A stretch of 10,085 nt of DNA, from assembly GCA_002351535.1 (NCBI GenBank), contig DEGR01000040.1:1015-11099 (forward strand), read 5' to 3'. Both the position numbers and the translations under genes were made by a program. Below, in pieces: positions 6,404 to 10,085 of this stretch. The stretch comes from Lachnospira sp. UBA2821 (lineage in GTDB: Bacteria; Bacillota; Clostridia; Lachnospirales; Lachnospiraceae). The notes under the pieces were generated by a model. It had not been told where the DNA came from. It ran no database searches and saw only the letters and a list, made by a program, of their open reading frames with translations. Positions within the stretch are counted from its first letter, which is position 1, and every line of letters starts with the position of its first letter.

Positions 6404-6607
6404 ATGAAAGTATTAGACTTAGATGAAACGAGAAAGATTAAAGCAGGAAGGGGCTATTATCATTGGAAGTGTTCTGTGAACGGATTCGTAAGTAAGGTAT
6501 ACAATTCGTGGACATCAGCAGCAAGAGGAGCCGAAAAACATTCCAACAATTATTATTCACATGCTACAAAGACAACAGTGTATTATTGTGAGAAGTCCTG
6601 CAAATAA
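6404..6607 (+). CDS. Bacteriocin-like precursor peptide A (double-glycine-type leader)
   Basis: A 67-residue precursor that I do not recognise as a known family. The N-terminus MKVLDLDETRKIKAG follows the double-glycine leader pattern, with Leu4 at -12, Glu8 at -8, Ile12 at -4 and Ala14-Gly15 at -2/-1, which suits cleavage by the C39 exporter downstream. Cleavage after Gly17 is an alternative. The remaining core of 50-52 residues is basic and aromatic, has YYHWKC at 18-23, FVSKVY at 28-33, His46 and His53, and ends CEKSCK, giving Cys23, Cys62 and Cys66. AAAGGAG precedes the ATG with a nine-base spacing. It is the first gene of the rightward operon and is paralogous to the next. Antimicrobial activity is inferred from neighbours; a signalling peptide is the main alternative. 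The three cysteines could form a disulfide or bind metal. Confidence 0.82.
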   Translation: MKVLDLDETRKIKAGRGYYHWKCSVNGFVSKVYNSWTSAARGAEKHSNNYYSHATKTTVYYCEKSCK

Positions 6608-6622
6608 TAATGGGCAAATAAA

Positions 6623-6667
6623 TTCCTACCAATGGGGATATTTTTATATCTCCATTGGATGTAGGAA
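6623..6667 (+). repeat. Long hairpin between the two peptide genes
   Basis: TTCCTAC (6623-6629) pairs with GTAGGAA (6661-6667), CAATGG (6630-6635) with CCATTG (6652-6657), a G-T wobble follows, then GATAT pairs with ATATC around a TTTT loop; only three bases (6658-6660) bulge out. It begins 15 bases after the stop of peptide A. No T tract follows, so it is unlikely to be a full terminator. It more likely stabilises the 3' end of the peptide A message or partly attenuates the exporter genes, so that peptide is made in excess over exporter. Confidence 0.7.
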
Positions 6668-6701
6668 TAGGCAAGTATTTACGACATGAAAGGAAGAAAT
6701 A

Positions 6702-6923
6702 ATGAGAAAACTATCATCGGAAGATTCTAAGAAAATTAAAGCAACTGCTGCGCATTATCATTGGAGCTGTCTGGACTTTGGAATTGGAAAAAAAAGGTAT
6801 GTATCTAAACCTTATTATTATAATGTTTTCATACAATCAGGTAAAGACATTGAAAATCATAATAGTAAATATGGACATCAAAAATACCTAAAACTTCAAA
6901 TATGTTATAAAAACTGTAAGTAG
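6702..6923 (+). CDS. Bacteriocin-like precursor peptide B (paralogue of A)
   Basis: A 73-residue precursor clearly related to peptide A. Both share M1, Leu4, Lys11-Ile12-Lys13-Ala14, Tyr19-His20-Trp21 and Cys23 at identical positions, an aromatic-VSK-x-Tyr block (here 33-38), two His in an H-x3-Y-x-H block (53-59) and a Cx3CK end (Cys68, Cys72). The leader MRKLSSEDSKKIKA fits the double-glycine consensus better than A upstream (Leu4, Ser5, Asp8, Ile12) but has Ala14-Thr15 where Gly-Gly is expected; cleavage after Ala17 is another option. AAAGGAAG precedes the ATG. The six extra residues lie mainly after Cys23. Two co-transcribed, related but different peptides suggest a two-peptide bacteriocin or two variants of one activity. 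No known family is recognised. Confidence 0.82.
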   Translation: MRKLSSEDSKKIKATAAHYHWSCLDFGIGKKRYVSKPYYYNVFIQSGKDIENHNSKYGHQKYLKLQICYKNCK

Positions 6924-6943
6924 GATTAGATTGGGAGATGTTT

Positions 6944-9049
6944 ATGAGAGGTGTTTATCAACACGATGATAATGATTGCGGACTTGCATGTATTTTGACG
7001 GTTTGTAAAAATTTTAATATCAAAGTAGATGAAAGAATTTTAAGAAAAGAAATATACATGGGAAAGGATGGACTAAGTCTTTATGGAATAACTAAGGTGC
7101 TGTGTGAAAAAGGGGTAAATTCATATGCGTTAGAATGTGATATTGATGAATTATGCCAATTATATTATGCTGATAAGAAACCAATAATTATAATGATTGG
7201 TGAAGAAGACGAATTTCACTATGTAGTACTATATAAAATGAATTCAAAAAAGTTGTGTATGTGGGATCCGAACAAGGGAAAAAGAATTATGAGAAGGGAA
7301 AAGTTTGAATTTGTTTGGAGTGGTTATGGGGTAAAAATTACGGATGTTTCCTATGATAAACAGGATTTAGTCAATAAAAAGTTAATATGTTTTAAGATTT
7401 TAAAAGAACAAAATAAAGCGATGTTTATAATATTGTTATTTGCTATATTTCTTATGGTTGTAAGTATTATAGTGACATTTACATACAGAGAAATTATTGA
7501 TGGTATAAAATATGGTGAACAGAATTTAAAAAAAATAACATTTTATTTTATAATGATGGGAATCGGTTATGTTATAATGATGATGGTAATGGTTATAAAA
7601 GAAAGAATTGTTATTTTTGCAAGTAAAGAGATGGAGATAGCTTTAAACAGTCATTTTTTAGAGGCACTTCTTAATATGCCTATTCAAAAAAGAGAAGACT
7701 ACTCAAGTGGAGGAGTATTGGATAGGTACTACAGATTACCAATGGTAGTGAATACATTCTCTTCTGTCTATTCATCAGTTATACTTGAGATTTTGTCATT
7801 AGTATCTGGCGTGTATATAATGGTAAACATTGACCCAGTTATGTTTGCAATGGTGAATATTATTGTTATATCATATATTGTCTGTTTTTACATAGCTAAG
7901 GGTAAGCTATTTGTTTTAAGCAAATTTGTGATAGATAGGCAGTCAATCCTTACTACTCATATAAAGGAAACAGTTCAAAATTTAATTTCTTTAAAATCAT
8001 TTGATTGTGCTAAATATATATCAAAAATTAAAGGTGAAATATTAAGATTAAAAGTAAATGAATCCAAGTTAAAGTATTTTGATAGTCTTATGGGAACAGT
8101 ATTGCAGGCAGTTGAGAATATTACCATGCTTTTGATAATTGCATATGGAATTTATTCAATAAATGATGGAGAAATGTCATTGGGGACTTTACTTGCTTTT
8201 GAAACATTTGTTGGATTCTTTCTTTCTCCGGTGAAAAATTTACTTGGCATTTTACCTTCAGTACAGGAAACTATACTTACATTTAATAAAATAGAAGATA
8301 TATTGATTTTTTTTGATGAGCGTAACAATGAATATGTACATACAGAGGCAGATGGGGAAATATTGCTAGAACATGTTGATATTGCATATGGATTTGATGA
8401 GCCGGTTCTTAGAGATGTATCTTTTAAAATAGGCAATCAGGAGAAAATATTTTTGATGGGAACAAGTGGAACCGGAAAGTCCACACTTGCAAAAACAATG
8501 GCAGGATTGGTAAGTTATACTAAAGGAAGAATATTATATAATGGGAAGCAGTATATTGATATATCAAAAAGAGTTCTGTACTTATCACAGGATACAGAGA
8601 TTTTTTCGGGAACAATACGGGAAAATATTCTTATGTGGCAGGAATGTGTTGATACAGAGCTTTTCGAAGAAATACTTTTTAATATTGGAATAAATAAATT
8701 CATGAAGTTGAGAGGTTTTACGTCAGAGAGTTATTTACAGGAAAATGGGATGAATTTGTCTGGCGGTGAAAGACAGAGGATTGCAATTGCCAGAGCATTG
8801 ATGTGCGATGTGCCAATTTATATTTTTGATGAGGCAACAAGTCATTTGGATGTGGAGAGTGAGAGAAATATACTAAAATATATAAGGGAAAAGTTGCACG
8901 ATAAAGTATGTATTTTTATAACGCATAATGCACAATTACCTGAAGAAAATGATAAAATAATTTTTATTGATAATAATAGAAAAGTTCATTGTAAAAAGCA
9001 TAATGAACTTTTGCAAAATTTGGAATATAAAAAGATGTTAAATAAATGA
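6944..9049 (+). CDS. Peptidase-containing ABC exporter (C39 type) for bacteriocin-like peptides
   Basis: A 701-residue transporter that would remove the leaders of the two upstream peptides and export them. The N-terminal C39 cysteine peptidase (about 1-130) has Gln6, Cys12 in NDCGLAC, His92 in FHYVVLY and Asp108 in WDPNKGK. Six membrane segments follow (near 160-180, 199-218, 276-294, 299-318, 389-406, 414-432). The nucleotide-binding domain has Walker A GTSGTGKST (506-514), a Q-loop in YLSQDTEIF, the signature LSGGERQR (from 605), Walker B YIFDEA (Asp629, Glu630) and His661. The ATG at 6944 is chosen because GGGAG lies six bases before it; an ATG at 6938 overlaps poorly with any ribosome binding site. 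All catalytic residues are present. No HlyD-like accessory protein lies nearby, as in some Gram-positive LanT/C39 systems. Confidence 0.93.
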   Translation: MRGVYQHDDNDCGLACILTVCKNFNIKVDERILRKEIYMGKDGLSLYGITKVLCEKGVNSYALECDIDELCQLYYADKKPIIIMIGEEDEFHYVVLYKMNSKKLCMWDPNKGKRIMRREKFEFVWSGYGVKITDVSYDKQDLVNKKLICFKILKEQNKAMFIILLFAIFLMVVSIIVTFTYREIIDGIKYGEQNLKKITFYFIMMGIGYVIMMMVMVIKERIVIFASKEMEIALNSHFLEALLNMPIQKREDYSSGGVLDRYYRLPMVVNTFSSVYSSVILEILSLVSGVYIMVNIDPVMFAMVNIIVISYIVCFYIAKGKLFVLSKFVIDRQSILTTHIKETVQNLISLKSFDCAKYISKIKGEILRLKVNESKLKYFDSLMGTVLQAVENITMLLIIAYGIYSINDGEMSLGTLLAFETFVGFFLSPVKNLLGILPSVQETILTFNKIEDILIFFDERNNEYVHTEADGEILLEHVDIAYGFDEPVLRDVSFKIGNQEKIFLMGTSGTGKSTLAKTMAGLVSYTKGRILYNGKQYIDISKRVLYLSQDTEIFSGTIRENILMWQECVDTELFEEILFNIGINKFMKLRGFTSESYLQENGMNLSGGERQRIAIARALMCDVPIYIFDEATSHLDVESERNILKYIREKLHDKVCIFITHNAQLPEENDKIIFIDNNRKVHCKKHNELLQNLEYKKMLNK

Positions 9050-9061
9050 TAGGAGAGACAA

Positions 9062-9778
9062 ATGACAGTAGCGGAAATGATAAAAAAAACCAGAATGGAT
9101 AATAATATGACGCAGGAAGAATATGCAAATAAATTTTATATATCAAGGCAGACTGTTTCAAGTTGGGAAAATGGAAGAAGTATGCCTGAATTACAGACAT
9201 TAATTGATATATGTAATACATATAAAATGTCTCTTGATGTGTTGTTAAATGATGATAGCAGATATGTAAAAAGGATATCAATGATTCAAAGAGTAGTAAA
9301 AAGGATGAAATATATACTTACAGTTATCATAGTTTTATTATGTGCTTTTTTGATATACTATGGGGTCTGGAATGTAAGAAACAGTAAAATGATTGATGAA
9401 TATAATGAAAAGGTGTTAAGTCTAGGTTATGTGAGGGATGGCAAAACATATGAACTGCATGATAAAAATATAACATACCATGCAGGAAAACAGGAGCTGC
9501 CTAAGTTAAAGTGGGATTTTATTAATAAAAGTCTGTCAGCATATTATAATGATGGTGAAATGATATGGGATATATCACTTAGAAGTGAAAAGGGTGTAGG
9601 ATATTTCTATTTTCAAGTAAATGTAGACTCGTCAATAGCCGGAACAATTTCGAGTGATGGCGTAATTGAATATACAGAAGTATCCGGGTTGGCACAGAAG
9701 GTGTTGGAAGATAATAAAGTACAGATAGAAAAAATTATTAAGACTATGAACCATCAATGGGAAGTTATATATAATTAA
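9062..9778 (+). CDS. Membrane-anchored XRE-family regulator
   Basis: A 238-residue protein with an N-terminal Cro/cI-type helix-turn-helix (about 4-62, with MTQEEYANKFYISRQTVSSWENG), a basic linker, one membrane helix (about 84-103) and a C-terminal domain (104-238) predicted outside the membrane, with no family I recognise. This one-component layout would let an external signal, perhaps the exported peptide or its envelope damage, alter DNA binding. AGGAGA lies five bases before the ATG and only 12 bases separate it from the exporter gene, so it is co-transcribed and may autoregulate the operon and the divergent immunity genes. Candidate sites are the boxes in 6213-6262 and the palindrome at 6322. 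The HTH and membrane anchor are clear; target and signal are inference. Confidence 0.88.
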   Translation: MTVAEMIKKTRMDNNMTQEEYANKFYISRQTVSSWENGRSMPELQTLIDICNTYKMSLDVLLNDDSRYVKRISMIQRVVKRMKYILTVIIVLLCAFLIYYGVWNVRNSKMIDEYNEKVLSLGYVRDGKTYELHDKNITYHAGKQELPKLKWDFINKSLSAYYNDGEMIWDISLRSEKGVGYFYFQVNVDSSIAGTISSDGVIEYTEVSGLAQKVLEDNKVQIEKIIKTMNHQWEVIYN

Positions 9779-9887
9779 GAATTTTAATTGACATATGGTA
9801 ATCATAAATCACAGAATAATTATGAAAAATCAACAACACATTAGAAAATATATTGCAACATAGGCAAGTTAAAATATATTTTACACG

Positions 9888-9917
9888 GCTATTTGTTTCT
9901 GAGCAAAAACAAATAGC
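9888..9917 (+). terminator. Hairpin, probable terminator of the peptide/exporter operon
   Basis: GCTATTTGTTT (9888-9898) and AAACAAATAGC (9907-9917) form a perfect 11-bp stem with the loop CTGAGCAA. It lies 109 bases after the regulator stop and is followed by TATTTATAG, which is T-rich but not a clean tract. It is the first structure after the operon able to stop transcription. Its loop is complementary to 9976-9983, so it may also belong to a larger RNA fold. Confidence 0.5.
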
Positions 9918-9995
9918 TATTTATAGCAGAACTGAAACTGTATGTGCAGATATCAGGTCGTATCTTCGCAATAAATTGCTCAGAAATGAGGATTA

Positions 9996-10032
9996 GTGTG
10001 AAAAATCACATTAATATGCTGTTTTTTCACAC
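9996..10032. repeat. Inverted repeat GTGTGAAAAA/TTTTTCACAC
   Basis: Perfect 10-base arms at 9996-10005 and 10023-10032 surround a 17-base centre. On the plus strand the second arm begins with six T residues, and on the minus strand the mirror arm also reads into T residues. It could be an operator, a weak bidirectional terminator or part of a leader. Confidence 0.45.
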
Positions 10033-10064
10033 AGCTGATTGTGTTGCAGGCGTCACAATTAGCT
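10033..10064. repeat. Stem-loop near the right edge
   Basis: AGCTGATTGTG (10033-10043) pairs with CACAATTAGCT (10054-10064) over 11 positions with a single G-T wobble and a ten-base loop TTGCAGGCGT. It directly abuts the preceding inverted repeat. No T tract follows within the window, so a leader structure or element end is more likely than a terminator. Confidence 0.45.
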
Positions 10065-10085
10065 TTCTATCGCAGAGCAAAACCA

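Larger units (their letters stand above)
9779..10085. other. Gene-free 3' stretch rich in RNA-like structure
   Basis: No reading frame here has a ribosome binding site and convincing product. The stretch contains an 11-bp hairpin (9888-9917), an 11-base segment (9976-9986) complementary to that hairpin's loop region, an inverted repeat GTGTGAAAAA/TTTTTCACAC (9996-10032) and a stem at 10033-10064. The density of structure suggests a terminator followed by an untranslated leader or by the end of another mobile element beyond the window. Confidence 0.55.

Noticed and set aside
6404..6923. Lanthipeptide or sactipeptide precursors
   Set aside because: No LanM, LanB/C or radical-SAM gene is in the window and the Cys pattern lacks typical Ser/Thr-Cys ring spacing; a distant enzyme cannot be excluded.
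6404..6923. Class IIa pediocin-like bacteriocins
   Set aside because: The YGNGV box and its paired cysteines are absent; the aromatic YHWxC motif is different.
8964..9281. 105-residue minus-strand hydrophobic frame
   Set aside because: It lies antisense across the exporter-regulator junction; its hydrophobic, Tyr-rich composition is what the reverse complement of AT-rich coding DNA gives.
1..10085. CRISPR array, tRNA or rRNA gene
   Set aside because: No regularly spaced repeats of CRISPR length, cloverleaf-like segment or rRNA-like sequence was seen on either strand.

Overview
The window looks like accessory DNA from a low-GC Firmicute, most likely a gut Clostridia/Lachnospiraceae-type genome. 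This is inferred from strong AGGAGG-type ribosome binding sites, AT-rich codon use and the gene types present; no rRNA, tRNA or other phylogenetic marker confirms it. It reads as three blocks of different origin.

Left block (1 to about 2050). A complete phage/ICE-type tyrosine integrase runs rightwards. It is followed by an inverted repeat of TTTTCCCTTAT type, a 54-residue two-helix membrane protein, a tandem GGTGCCAAAA repeat, and a strong rho-independent terminator nested inside further inverted repeats. Integrase genes of this kind usually sit at one end of their element and point out of it. The most economical reading is therefore that the element body lies to the left, outside the window, and that its right end (att site) falls somewhere between about 1360 and 2050.

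Middle block (about 2100 to 3650). An IS110-family insertion sequence on the minus strand has an intact 402-residue DEDD transposase. Its 5' flank is long, non-coding and rich in short hairpins, which is where IS110 elements of the IS621 type encode their guide (bridge) RNA.

Right block (3719 to 9778), visibly more AT-rich. This is a compact bacteriocin-like locus arranged around a divergent intergenic region (6114-6403). Leftwards runs a three-gene ABC transporter operon (permease, ATPase, permease) of the BcrAB/LanFEG self-protection type. Rightwards run two short paralogous precursor peptides, a C39-peptidase ABC exporter that would cleave their leaders and secrete them, and a membrane-anchored XRE-type regulator. 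The two peptides share a leader and a core pattern (YHWxC, [FY]VSKxY, H..YxH, Cx3CK) with three Cys and three His in matching order. I do not recognise this as a known bacteriocin family. No LanM, LanB/C or radical-SAM modification enzyme and no HlyD-type accessory protein lies in the window. The locus thus holds precursors, a processing exporter, probable immunity and a putative sensor-regulator. This peptide family is the best candidate here for something undescribed.

The last 300 bases (9779-10085) hold no convincing gene. They contain several hairpins, including a loop whose bases are perfectly complementary to a site 70 bases downstream.
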